In this document: piece after piece, positions 16,869 through 24,162 of the stretch
How the letters are laid out: every line of letters starts with the position of its first letter
Numbering within the stretch: the stretch's first letter is position 1
Assembly: GCA_964368275.1 (NCBI GenBank)
Contig: CAYJAQ010000013.1
Location: forward strand, 1-30,813
DNA length: 30,813 bases
DNA from: CAYJAQ01 sp964368275
Lineage (GTDB): Bacteria; Bacillota_I; Bacilli_A; ML615J-28; CAG-313
Reading direction: 5' to 3'
Notes under the pieces: model-generated
Database searches by the model: none
Seen by the model: only the letters and a program-made list of their open reading frames with translations
What the model was told of the DNA's origin: nothing
Made by a program: the position numbers and the translations under genes

Positions 16869-17189
16869 CTATTTTTCTAATTTTATTTTCAAATGTTTAG
16901 GATATTGTTTCTGAATATTCGTTAGAACATCCAGTAGATTTTCTATTATTGTAAACACTTCAACATTATCACTAACTAATACAAAATCAACATAACCTAT
17001 ACTATCGTCTGTTTTTAATTGATAATTATCTTTTTTAATAATGCGATCAATTAAATTCAAACTAGTGAATACAGCTGTAGTAATTGAACTACATACAATG
17101 TCTTTACCATATTCGTCATAATTAGCATGTCCACTAACAGTGAAAGAATATAGTCTATCATTTTTTGATTTAAAGACGGCAGTCGTCAT
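16869..17189 (-). CDS. prp: Ribosomal-processing cysteine protease Prp
   Basis: A 106-residue member of the Prp (YsxB, DUF464) family. The motif SGHANYDEYGKDIVCSSIT holds the catalytic pair His21 and Cys33. Prp cleaves the N-terminal extension of L27, exposing the residues that reach the peptidyl transferase centre. Its predicted substrate is encoded directly downstream and has the matching cleavage site, so the pair is functionally consistent. It lies 9 nt after rplU with TAGG as ribosome binding site. B. subtilis has the same rplU-ysxB-rpmA order. Confidence 0.95.
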   Translation of the reverse strand: MTTAVFKSKNDRLYSFTVSGHANYDEYGKDIVCSSITTAVFTSLNLIDRIIKKDNYQLKTDDSIGYVDFVLVSDNVEVFTIIENLLDVLTNIQKQYPKHLKIKLEK

Positions 17190-17198
17190 TTTTCCTAC

Positions 17199-17498
17199 CT
17201 ACGCGATAATTTCTTTGATAAGAACTTTTGTGTAAGCTTGACGATGACCTTGTTTTTTGCGATAATTTTTCTTAGGCTTCATTTTGAAGATTATGATCTT
17301 CTTACCGCGACCATGTTTTTCAACTGTTCCAATAACTTTAGCGCCCTTAACATATGGAGTACCTACTTTAGTACCTGCCAATAGAACTTCATCAAAAGTT
17401 ACTTCTTCTTCAACTTCATTAGGTAATTTTTCAATATAAATTGAATCACCTTCTTGAACACGGTATTGTTTACCACCAGTAACAAAAATTGCGTACAT
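17199..17498 (-). CDS. rplU: Ribosomal protein L21 (bL21)
   Basis: A 99-residue bL21, a 23S rRNA-binding protein of the large subunit. MYAIFVTGGKQYRVQEGD at the N-terminus and the basic end KMKPKKNYRKKQGHRQ with the YTKVLI tail are family hallmarks. Normal length. It has a strong GGAGGTG ribosome binding site and is the first gene of the rplU-prp-rpmA-obg-ECF unit, behind an untranslated leader. Confidence 0.97.
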   Translation of the reverse strand: MYAIFVTGGKQYRVQEGDSIYIEKLPNEVEEEVTFDEVLLAGTKVGTPYVKGAKVIGTVEKHGRGKKIIIFKMKPKKNYRKKQGHRQAYTKVLIKEIIA

Positions 17499-17593
17499 CT
17501 AATTGCACCTCCTCATAATTATTTTTAAGACACGCCATTAAGGTCATCAAATGATGTTAAAACCTTTTCTGTGCGGTTGCTAGAATTCGCAAC
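17499..17593 (-). ncRNA. Putative L21 leader RNA
   Basis: About 95 nt of untranslated leader between the promoter and rplU. Two hairpins can be drawn: GTTGC/GCAAC at 17576-17593, right at the probable 5' end, and a longer one at 17540-17566 (AAGGT/ACCTT enclosing CATCA/TGATG). This place is where Firmicutes carry the L21 leader family, thought to mediate autoregulation by L21. I could not check the match to the family model. Confidence 0.55.
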
Positions 17594-17599
17594 ATGCAT

Positions 17600-17628
17600 A
17601 TTATACTATAATTGTCAAAAAAATGCAA
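17600..17628 (-). promoter_or_regulatory. Promoter of the rplU operon
   Basis: TTGCAT (17623-17628) and TATAAT (17600-17605) are spaced by 17 bp on the minus strand. A TTGACA at 17614-17619 is too close to the -10 box to serve as its -35. The predicted start of transcription lies near 17593, at the base of the first leader hairpin. Confidence 0.7.
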
Positions 17629-17657
17629 GTAATATAGCAATTTTTATCAAACATTTT

Positions 17658-17690
17658 TTTAGAAGAAAAAGTGAGCATAAAACGCTCACT
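17658..17690 (-). terminator. Intrinsic terminator after ppdK
   Basis: AGTGAGC paired with GCTCACT (arms 17684-17690 and 17670-17676, loop of 7) is followed on the minus strand by TTTTTCTTCT. It lies 8 nt past the ppdK stop and upstream of the rplU promoter. Confidence 0.8.
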
Positions 17691-17698
17691 CAAACTTA

Positions 17699-20329
17699 CT
17701 ATCTAGGGTTTTTGATATTTGCTTGTGCTGCAGCTAAACGTGCAATAGGCACACGGAAAGGAGAGCAAGAAACATAATCAAGACCAATATTATGACAGAA
17801 TTCAATTGATGAAGGGTCGCCACCATGTTCACCGCAGATGCCCAAGTGGATATCATTACCACGAACTTTTCGGCCAGCTTCAGCAGCCATCTTCATTAAT
17901 TTACCAACACCATTTTGATCAACATGTGCAAATGGATCATTTTCGAAAACTTTGCGTGAGTAATATTCTTCTAAGAATTTACCAGCATCATCTCTACTGA
18001 AACCAAAAGTCATTTGTGTTAAGTCATTAGTACCAAAACTAAAGAATTCAGCTTCTTTAGCAATTTCCTCAGCTGTCAAAGCAGCGCGAGGAACTTCTAT
18101 CATAGTACCTACTTTATATGAAATTGATGTATTTTGTTCAGCCATTACTTTTTCAGCAGTTGCTACTACAACATCTTTTACATATTTTAATTCTTTGATA
18201 TCACCAACTAGTGGAATCATAATTTCTGGTTTTACATTTAATCCTTTTTTGTTTACTTCTAATGCAGCTTCAATTACAGCACGAGTTTGCATTTCAGCAA
18301 TTTCAGGATAAGTAATGCTCAAACGGCATCCACGATGGCCAAGCATTGGGTTGAATTCATGTAATGAATCAACTGTAGCTTTTAATTTGTCAAATGTAAT
18401 TCCCATTTCTTTTGCTAATACAGCGATATCTTCATCTGTATGAGGCAAGAATTCATGTAGAGGTGGATCTAAGTAACGAATTGTAACAGGACGAGGCCCC
18501 ATAACTTCATAGATTCCAACAAAATCTTGACGTTGCATAGGTAAGATTTTAGCTAGTGCTTTACGACGATCTGCTTCATTATCAGCTACGATCATTTCAC
18601 GAACTGCCATGATGCGATCTGCTTCAAAGAACATATGCTCAGTACGACAAAGACCAACACCTTCGGCACCGAATGATACGGCAACTTTGGCATCACGAGG
18701 ATTGTCAGCATTAGTACGAATCTTCAATGCACGATATTTATCAGACCATGCCATTAATGTAGCAAAATCGCCTGATACTGATGCATCAATAGTAGCAACT
18801 TTTTCACCATAAATATAGCCTGTAGAACCATCAATTGAGATCCAATCTAATTCATTGAACTTCTTACCATTAATAGTAAAGTATTTTTCTTCTTCATTTA
18901 CAAGAACTTCACCAGCACCAGCTACACAGCAAGTACCCATACCACGAGCAACTACAGCTGCATGGCTTGTCATACCACCACGAGCAGTTAAAATACCTTG
19001 GCAAGCAATCATACCTTCAATATCTTCTGGACTAGTTTCTAAACGAACTAAAATTAATTTTGCCTTTTTGTCATTTTCTTTTAATTCTTTTGCACGAGCA
19101 GCAGTGAAAACAACTTGACCACAGGCAGCACCAGGAGAAGCATTTAAGCCTTTAGAAATAGCTTTTGCTTTCTTTAAAGCTGCAGGATCAAATCCTTGAT
19201 GCAATAATGCATTTAATGAACTTGGTTCAACCATCATTACTGCTTCTTTTTCGCTAATTAAACCTTCATGAACTAAATCAATCGCAATCTTTAAAGCTGC
19301 TTGAGCAGTTCTTTTACCGTTACGAGTTTGTAACATGAATAATTGACCTTTTTCAATAGTGAATTCCATATCTTGCATATCACGGTAGTGTTTTTCAAGT
19401 TTTTCTGAAACACTCTTGAATTGATTATATAATTCTTTATTATCTTCTTCTAAGTGAGCAATTGGGAATGGTGTTCTGATACCTGCAACAACGTCTTCGC
19501 CTTGTGCATTAAATAAGTATTCTCCGTATAACACTTTTTCACCAGTAGCAGGATTACGGCTAAATGCAACACCTGTACCTGAATCTTCACCCATGTTACC
19601 AAATACCATTGATTGAACATTTACTGCAGTACCCCATTCATACGGGATGTTGTTAAGACGACGATAAACGTTAGCACGCGGATTATCCCAAGATCTAAAT
19701 ACAGCTTTTACTGCTTCTAATAATTGAACATTAGGGTCTTGAGGAAATTCTTCGCCCTTTAATTCTGAATATTTTTGTTTGAATTTTGTTACTAAGTTCT
19801 TTAAATCTTCTGCATCTAAGTCAGTATCTAAAGTAACGCCTTTTTGTTTTTTACGCTCGTCAAGTAAAGCTTCAAAATTAGCCTTTTCAATTTCCATAAC
19901 TACGTCAGCAAACATTTGAATGAAACGACGATATGAATCGTATGCAAAACGTGGGTTGTTAGTTAATTTTGCTAAACCCTCTACAGAAATATCATTTAAA
20001 CCTAAGTTTAAAATAGTATCCATCATACCAGGCATTGAAGCACGGGCACCACTTCTTACAGACACTAATAGCGGATTATTTGAATCGCCAAATTTCTTAC
20101 CATACATATTTTCAATAGTATGTAAGGCAGTATAAATTTGATCAACTACTTCTGAAGTTAATGTTTTACCATCTACATAATACTTTGTACAAGCTTCTGT
20201 AGTTACTGTAAATCCTTGAGGAACTGGTAAACCAATATTAGTCATTTCGGCTAAATTAGCACCTTTACCGCCAAGCAAATTACGCATTGTTGCATTACCT
20301 TCACTGAATAAATAAACAAATTTGCTCAT
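17699..20329 (-). CDS. ppdK: Pyruvate, phosphate dikinase
   Basis: An 876-residue PPDK, which interconverts pyruvate, ATP and phosphate with phosphoenolpyruvate, AMP and diphosphate. The ATP-grasp domain comes first (GGKGANLAEM, SVRSGARASMPGMMDTI), then the swivelling phosphohistidine domain with GGMTSHAA, where His456 is the carrier and Thr454 the regulatory site in the family, then the TIM barrel with GICGEHGG (catalytic Cys832). Length equals that of the Clostridium symbiosum enzyme. In fermentative Firmicutes it often works glycolytically, saving diphosphate energy. No PPDK regulatory protein gene is adjacent. It has its own promoter and terminator and lies between sporulation and ribosomal genes, where B. 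subtilis has nothing comparable. AAGGAG precedes the ATG. Confidence 0.97.
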   Translation of the reverse strand: MSKFVYLFSEGNATMRNLLGGKGANLAEMTNIGLPVPQGFTVTTEACTKYYVDGKTLTSEVVDQIYTALHTIENMYGKKFGDSNNPLLVSVRSGARASMPGMMDTILNLGLNDISVEGLAKLTNNPRFAYDSYRRFIQMFADVVMEIEKANFEALLDERKKQKGVTLDTDLDAEDLKNLVTKFKQKYSELKGEEFPQDPNVQLLEAVKAVFRSWDNPRANVYRRLNNIPYEWGTAVNVQSMVFGNMGEDSGTGVAFSRNPATGEKVLYGEYLFNAQGEDVVAGIRTPFPIAHLEEDNKELYNQFKSVSEKLEKHYRDMQDMEFTIEKGQLFMLQTRNGKRTAQAALKIAIDLVHEGLISEKEAVMMVEPSSLNALLHQGFDPAALKKAKAISKGLNASPGAACGQVVFTAARAKELKENDKKAKLILVRLETSPEDIEGMIACQGILTARGGMTSHAAVVARGMGTCCVAGAGEVLVNEEEKYFTINGKKFNELDWISIDGSTGYIYGEKVATIDASVSGDFATLMAWSDKYRALKIRTNADNPRDAKVAVSFGAEGVGLCRTEHMFFEADRIMAVREMIVADNEADRRKALAKILPMQRQDFVGIYEVMGPRPVTIRYLDPPLHEFLPHTDEDIAVLAKEMGITFDKLKATVDSLHEFNPMLGHRGCRLSITYPEIAEMQTRAVIEAALEVNKKGLNVKPEIMIPLVGDIKELKYVKDVVVATAEKVMAEQNTSISYKVGTMIEVPRAALTAEEIAKEAEFFSFGTNDLTQMTFGFSRDDAGKFLEEYYSRKVFENDPFAHVDQNGVGKLMKMAAEAGRKVRGNDIHLGICGEHGGDPSSIEFCHNIGLDYVSCSPFRVPIARLAAAQANIKNPR

Positions 20330-20392
20330 ATATATCTCCTTTTTCGATATTATAGCTGAGCTCTTATTTTAAAGCCCAAACTTACGCTGATT

Positions 20393-20421
20393 ATTATACC
20401 ATAATTTGCATACAAATGCAA
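20393..20421 (-). promoter_or_regulatory. Promoter of ppdK
   Basis: TTGCAT (20416-20421), 17 bp, TATAAT (20393-20398), with TGG before the -10 box. The untranslated leader would be about 55 nt. A second TATAAT at 20349-20354 has no -35 partner. Confidence 0.7.
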
Positions 20422-20422
20422 A
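20405..20422. promoter_or_regulatory. Inverted repeat over the ppdK -35 box, possible operator
   Basis: TTTGCAT-ACAA-ATGCAAA is a perfect 7-bp inverted repeat with a 4-bp spacer that covers the -35 hexamer of ppdK. The size and position fit a site for a dimeric repressor. No regulator is known from the sequence, and AT-rich repeats of this size can arise by chance. Confidence 0.4.
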
Positions 20423-20437
20423 TAAAACAACTACAAA

Positions 20438-20467
20438 TAAAAAAGGAATTAGCATAATAGCTAATCC
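20438..20467 (-). terminator. Intrinsic terminator after trxA
   Basis: On the minus strand GGATTAGC pairs with GCTAATTCC (one bulged base, loop of 6) and is followed by TTTTTTATTT. It touches the trxA stop codon. Confidence 0.8.
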
Positions 20468-20785
20468 CTATTCTTTGTTTGCACTTTCAATCATGCCCAA
20501 TAAATTTTGTTTGCTGCGGTATCCAATAGCACTATCAACAACTTTTCCATTTTTAAATAGTAACAAAGTTGGTACGCTAGTGATACGATATTCCCTAACT
20601 AATTCAGTTTCTTCATCGATATCAATCTTCGCTATAGTTATATTATTCGGCAATGACTCAGACAAGTCCTCCAATACCGGTGTCAACATTTTGCATGGTC
20701 CACACCAAGTTGCAAAAAAATCTGCCAAGACTAGTCCTTCTTCTGTTAGTAATGCTTTAAATTCATTAGTAGTAAATTTTTTCAT
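20468..20785 (-). CDS. trxA: Thioredoxin
   Basis: A 105-residue thioredoxin, the general cytoplasmic disulfide reductant. The active site is WCGPC (Cys28, Cys31), and the cis-proline lies in TSVPTLLLFKNGK. Length and the whole fold are standard. It is a single gene between spoIVFB and ppdK with its own extended -10 promoter, a GAGGTG ribosome binding site and its own terminator. Thioredoxin reductase is not in this window. Confidence 0.95.
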   Translation of the reverse strand: MKKFTTNEFKALLTEEGLVLADFFATWCGPCKMLTPVLEDLSESLPNNITIAKIDIDEETELVREYRITSVPTLLLFKNGKVVDSAIGYRSKQNLLGMIESANKE

Positions 20786-20802
20786 TTTTTCACCTCAATG
20801 TT

Positions 20803-20810
20803 ATTATACC
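20803..20810 (-). promoter_or_regulatory. Extended -10 promoter of trxA
   Basis: TGGTATAAT on the minus strand is an extended -10 box 17 nt before the trxA ATG. The -35 region is weak. Since no terminator is seen after spoIVFB, read-through from upstream is also possible. Confidence 0.55.
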
Positions 20811-20848
20811 ACATCAATAAGTGTAATATAAATGAAATTGCTTTGAAA

Positions 20849-21481
20849 TTAGTATTTATAAATTGCTCCATTTAGAAAAGAGTATTTTTTTAGCCGATAA
20901 TATTCACGATTATTTCCTAGTTTTAGTATTTTATATAATAGAAATATAATAATTAAAAAGCCTAGATGAAACTGAAAGATGTAACACAAGATACTTACTA
21001 TTGCGATAAGAATTAGACTTAAATACAACATACAATCCATGGTATATTCATCATCAAAAACACATAACATTAATGCTTTTAAAACACGATAACCATCGAG
21101 GGGATAGATAGGAACGAGGTTGACAAAAATCATTACTATATTGAATTGATATAATGTCGCATAAGTAGAGTCAGGTACGCGTTTTTTAATTATAGAAAGA
21201 ACTATTATAATTATGCCATTTGCTAGTGGTCCTGCTAAACTTATTATGATATCTTTTATTCCACCAGGCGTATTTTCTAATTCAATTATCCCGCCAATAC
21301 CTGTTAGATTAATTTGGCGAAGTGTTACCCCGAATAAACTGCCAACTACTAAGTGAGCAAATTCATGAATAAATATTATTAATGCAAAGATAATAGCTTC
21401 TATAGCATAACCTGTAAATAGTGATAAATAAAGGAAAAAGAGAAAGGAAGGATGAATAACAATCTTGTTACTCAAATGCAT
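20849..21481 (-). CDS. spoIVFB: Site-2-type intramembrane metalloprotease SpoIVFB
   Basis: A 210-residue membrane protease of the M50B family. The zinc motif HEFAH (His39, Glu40, His43) lies in the second hydrophobic segment, and NLVPIYPLDG (121-130) supplies the third ligand, Asp129. Five to six spans are visible. In B. subtilis SpoIVFB cuts pro-sigma-K in the mother cell. The gene overlaps the end of a SpoIVFA-like partner by 14 nt, as expected for the pair, and lies upstream of rplU as in B. subtilis. The CBS domain found in some bacterial relatives is absent. Sigma-K itself is not in the window, so the substrate is inferred. Confidence 0.85.
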   Translation of the reverse strand: MHLSNKIVIHPSFLFFLYLSLFTGYAIEAIIFALIIFIHEFAHLVVGSLFGVTLRQINLTGIGGIIELENTPGGIKDIIISLAGPLANGIIIIVLSIIKKRVPDSTYATLYQFNIVMIFVNLVPIYPLDGYRVLKALMLCVFDDEYTMDCMLYLSLILIAIVSILCYIFQFHLGFLIIIFLLYKILKLGNNREYYRLKKYSFLNGAIYKY

Positions 21482-22070
21482 AAATATCTAGTAGTTCATT
21501 TTTCTTTAGGATCATTATTGAGAACATGTAAAAGCCTTTTTTATATTCTGCTTTACCAATGATATCGCCAGCTGAAACATATTGATACAAGTAACAATCT
21601 ATACTTTCTAATCCATGATAGTAATACTCTATGCCATCACTATCTTTAACAAGAATCTCATATGTATCATTAATTCGTTTTATTTCGACTACAATACCTG
21701 ATTCAAAAGCATTAACGCCTGAAAAACTATCACTACTAACAAAATTAATGCCGTTTTCAAATGTTATATTTTCGTACATCTGATAATTTGAAACACTTTG
21801 TTCGTCATTTTTTAGAAGTGGAATATTTAGTTTATCAATAATGCTTAAAACGTTATTGTGTTCCAGTAATATTTCACTAATATTGGGTGTGATGTATTTT
21901 CCTACTACTACAAGACTTAACAGAAGAATTGAGCTTAGAAAGATGCGGAAGTATAACCTATCAAAATAGGTTCTTTTTTCTGTTCCTGCTAATATCTTTT
22001 TGGTCTGGGTTCTTTCCTTCTTTTCTTTTAGTTTATAATACTTTTTTATTGTTTTTTGTTGGTTCTCCAC
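21468..22070 (-). CDS. spoIVFA: SpoIVFA-like membrane protein with degenerate M23 domain
   Basis: About 200 residues: a charged cytoplasmic N-terminus (about 1-40), one membrane span (about 45-65), a linker, and a C-terminal LytM/M23 peptidase-like domain (about 115-198; FESGIVVEIKR, YYYHGLESI, VSAGDIIGKA). The metal-binding HxH near the end is replaced (FSI), so it should not be a peptidase, just as in B. subtilis SpoIVFA, which holds SpoIVFB inactive until signalled. The frame extends upstream to a TTG at 22115, but a GTG at 22070 has GGTGAT in front and is the better start. It is 49 nt after radC and overlaps spoIVFB. The assignment rests on domain layout and partner more than on close sequence likeness. 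Confidence 0.75.
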   Translation of the reverse strand: MENQQKTIKKYYKLKEKKERTQTKKILAGTEKRTYFDRLYFRIFLSSILLLSLVVVGKYITPNISEILLEHNNVLSIIDKLNIPLLKNDEQSVSNYQMYENITFENGINFVSSDSFSGVNAFESGIVVEIKRINDTYEILVKDSDGIEYYYHGLESIDCYLYQYVSAGDIIGKAEYKKGFYMFSIMILKKNELLDIYAFE

Positions 22071-22118
22071 AATATCACCAATTAATAATATGCACCTTCT
22101 AAAACAAATATACAAATA

Positions 22119-22793
22119 TTAGTCAAAGATGTCAGTACCCAACCGCATACTAAAAAATGAATCACCGATAATAATGTGATCAAGAATGCTAAAATCTAAA
22201 TATTTAGATTGCTTAATGATATTTTCCGTCATCTTTATATCTTGTTGACTGGGTTTTACATCACCACTAGGATGGTTGTGTACTAATACGATGCCCAACG
22301 CTGCATTTTTGTAAGCCCATCGGAATATTATTTTAGGATCAACAATAGTAGCCGAAAGTCCTCCCATACTTATCAGTTTTCGGTTAATCAACTTACCTTT
22401 AGCATCTAAATATAAAGCGTACAAGTGTTCTTGTTTTAAAGGTCGTAATTCACTTTTTAACATTTCAAATATCTCAGATGGCTTTATGGCTGATATATGA
22501 TTGGTCATTTTACAGTTAATTCGCTTGCCTAATTCAATAGCCGCCATAATGGTAATAGCTTTTGTGGGACCTACTCCTTTTATCGTCTCTAATTCTTTAA
22601 ATGATATCTGTGATAAATCATTAATGCTTTCTATTTTATTCAATATCTGAGCAGCTACTTCTGTTGCTGAAACATTTTTTGTGCCTGTTCTCAGAATAAT
22701 TGCTAATAATTCGATACTAGATAATTTTTCAATACCTTCTGATATACCTCTTTCTCGCGGTCGTTCCCAAATTGGAATTTCTTTAATAATCAT
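22119..22793 (-). CDS. radC: RadC family JAB/MPN protein
   Basis: A 224-residue RadC (UPF0758). An N-terminal helix-hairpin-helix-like region (about 20-95, TIKGVGPTKA) is followed by the JAB/MPN metal-binding domain with HNHPSGDVKPSQQD (His172, His174, Asp185) and an upstream Glu. Despite its name the role is not settled; a part in DNA repair has been disputed. All expected metal ligands are present. In B. subtilis radC lies in the same neighbourhood, between folC and spoIVFA, with mreBCD and minCD in between; those are missing here. A terminator-like hairpin ends right at its ribosome binding site (GGAGGA). Confidence 0.93.
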   Translation of the reverse strand: MIIKEIPIWERPRERGISEGIEKLSSIELLAIILRTGTKNVSATEVAAQILNKIESINDLSQISFKELETIKGVGPTKAITIMAAIELGKRINCKMTNHISAIKPSEIFEMLKSELRPLKQEHLYALYLDAKGKLINRKLISMGGLSATIVDPKIIFRWAYKNAALGIVLVHNHPSGDVKPSQQDIKMTENIIKQSKYLDFSILDHIIIGDSFFSMRLGTDIFD

Positions 22794-22802
22794 TTATCCT
22801 CC

Positions 22803-22832
22803 AAAAAAAGCAATCGAATCACTTCAATTGCT
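22803..22832 (-). terminator. Terminator-like hairpin between folC and radC
   Basis: On the minus strand AGCAATTGAA pairs with TTCGATTGCT (one mismatch, loop of 4) and is followed by TTTTTTT, which runs straight into the GGAGGA ribosome binding site of radC. The hairpin also overlaps the end of folC. It should end most valS-folC transcripts, leaving radC to read-through or to a promoter inside folC. Confidence 0.7.
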
Positions 22833-24162
22833 CCTTGGCTTTTAATTTAGGACGTATTTCACTAACGAAATATAAACTTCCAATAAATAGATTTAGTGCC
22901 ATTGGTTTTTCGTACACATAATCAATTATATCATCTATATCATTATTGATAATCTTATTTTCATGATTAGACATTTCAAATAATTCCAAAGCATCACTAT
23001 GTCTCTTATAAGAAAATGCTGTATAAATAACTTCATCAAAGCATTTGTCTACTTCCGTTACCATCTTTAGCTTTTCTTTATTGTCAGAACAAGCAAAAAT
23101 ACAACGTTTACTCCTATAGTCCAGAGTCTTAACAAATTCGAGAATACGCGTTATTCCATCAATATTATGAGCACCATCAATAATAATTAATGGGTCATCC
23201 ACAATCTTTTCAAAACGTCCTAGCCAAGTAGTCTTTTCGAGACCTCGCTTTAATATTACGTCATTAATTGGTAATTTACTCGTTAAACGTTTTGAATGAT
23301 TATTGGGAAAATTTCTTTTATTTAAGGCATCGATCCCAGCAATAGCTACCATTGCATTCTCTATTTGATGAAAACCGGGCATTTTTATTATCACATTTGA
23401 GCAGCTTTTTGTGGAAAACTCGCTTCCTGTAATAGACATTGATGTGATATCCGGCTTTTCTGTTAAAGGAAAAGTCATTTCACTATTAGTTGATAGAGCA
23501 TATTCATTAGCTTGATCAATCAGCTCTTTCGTATTTACACCAATAATAGCTGGAACACCAGTTTTTACAATACCTAGTTTATTGTCCAATATTTCTGTTA
23601 GTGTATTACCAAGTACATTCATATGATCATATGCAATATTAGTAACAATAGATAAAATTGGTTTTATCACATTAGTCGAATCAAGTTTTCCCCCAATTCC
23701 GACTTCAATAATAGCCACATCAAGTTCAACTATTTCAGCGTAGTATATGAAAGCAAGTAAAGTGATAAACTCAAAAAACGATGGTTTTTCAAAACCAGCT
23801 TCATAGATCTCATCATAATGTTTAATAATTTGATTTGCAATACGTAAAATATCAGTATTACTTATCATTATTCCATTATAGCAGATCCGTTCGTTAAAGC
23901 GGGTAATATAGGGAGATGTATAGCAGCCAACATTTAAGCCTGCTTCATGGAAAATATTATACAAGTAGGATACTACCGAACCCTTACCATTAGTTCCCGT
24001 TACGTGAATAGTTGTGATTTTATCCTGTGGGTTACCGAAAAGTTTGCACAAAAAAGCCATCTTCTCTAAAGAAACTTTTTTAGAAAAGCGGTGTTCATTT
24101 TCAATCCACTTTAAAAATTCATTGGTATTATCGAACAAATGCCAATCTTTATTATTAGCCAT
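22819..24162 (-). CDS. folC: Folylpolyglutamate synthase / dihydrofolate synthase
   Basis: A 447-residue Mur-ligase family enzyme that adds glutamate to folates, and in some bacteria also makes dihydrofolate from dihydropteroate. The P-loop TGTNGKGS (55-62), the YTSPYITRFNERI segment, EVGIGGKLDSTN and DGAHNIDG are family hallmarks. Length is normal. No folate biosynthesis genes are nearby, so whether it has both activities cannot be told. Its ATG shares a base with the valS stop (TAATG), so it is translated with valS and under the same T-box. valS-folC is a common Firmicutes pair. Confidence 0.95.
   Translation of the reverse strand: MANNKDWHLFDNTNEFLKWIENEHRFSKKVSLEKMAFLCKLFGNPQDKITTIHVTGTNGKGSVVSYLYNIFHEAGLNVGCYTSPYITRFNERICYNGIMISNTDILRIANQIIKHYDEIYEAGFEKPSFFEFITLLAFIYYAEIVELDVAIIEVGIGGKLDSTNVIKPILSIVTNIAYDHMNVLGNTLTEILDNKLGIVKTGVPAIIGVNTKELIDQANEYALSTNSEMTFPLTEKPDITSMSITGSEFSTKSCSNVIIKMPGFHQIENAMVAIAGIDALNKRNFPNNHSKRLTSKLPINDVILKRGLEKTTWLGRFEKIVDDPLIIIDGAHNIDGITRILEFVKTLDYRSKRCIFACSDNKEKLKMVTEVDKCFDEVIYTAFSYKRHSDALELFEMSNHENKIINNDIDDIIDYVYEKPMALNLFIGSLYFVSEIRPKLKAKEQLK

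Noticed and set aside
20349..20354. Second TATAAT upstream of ppdK
   Set aside because: No -35 partner at 16-18 bp; the upstream TTGCAT-17-TATAAT is far better.
20406..20831. 141-codon plus-strand open frame
   Set aside because: Antisense to trxA and crosses the trxA terminator and promoter; no protein family resemblance.
22071..22115. TTG-started extension of spoIVFA by 15 codons
   Set aside because: No ribosome binding site before the TTG, while GGTGAT precedes the GTG at 22070.
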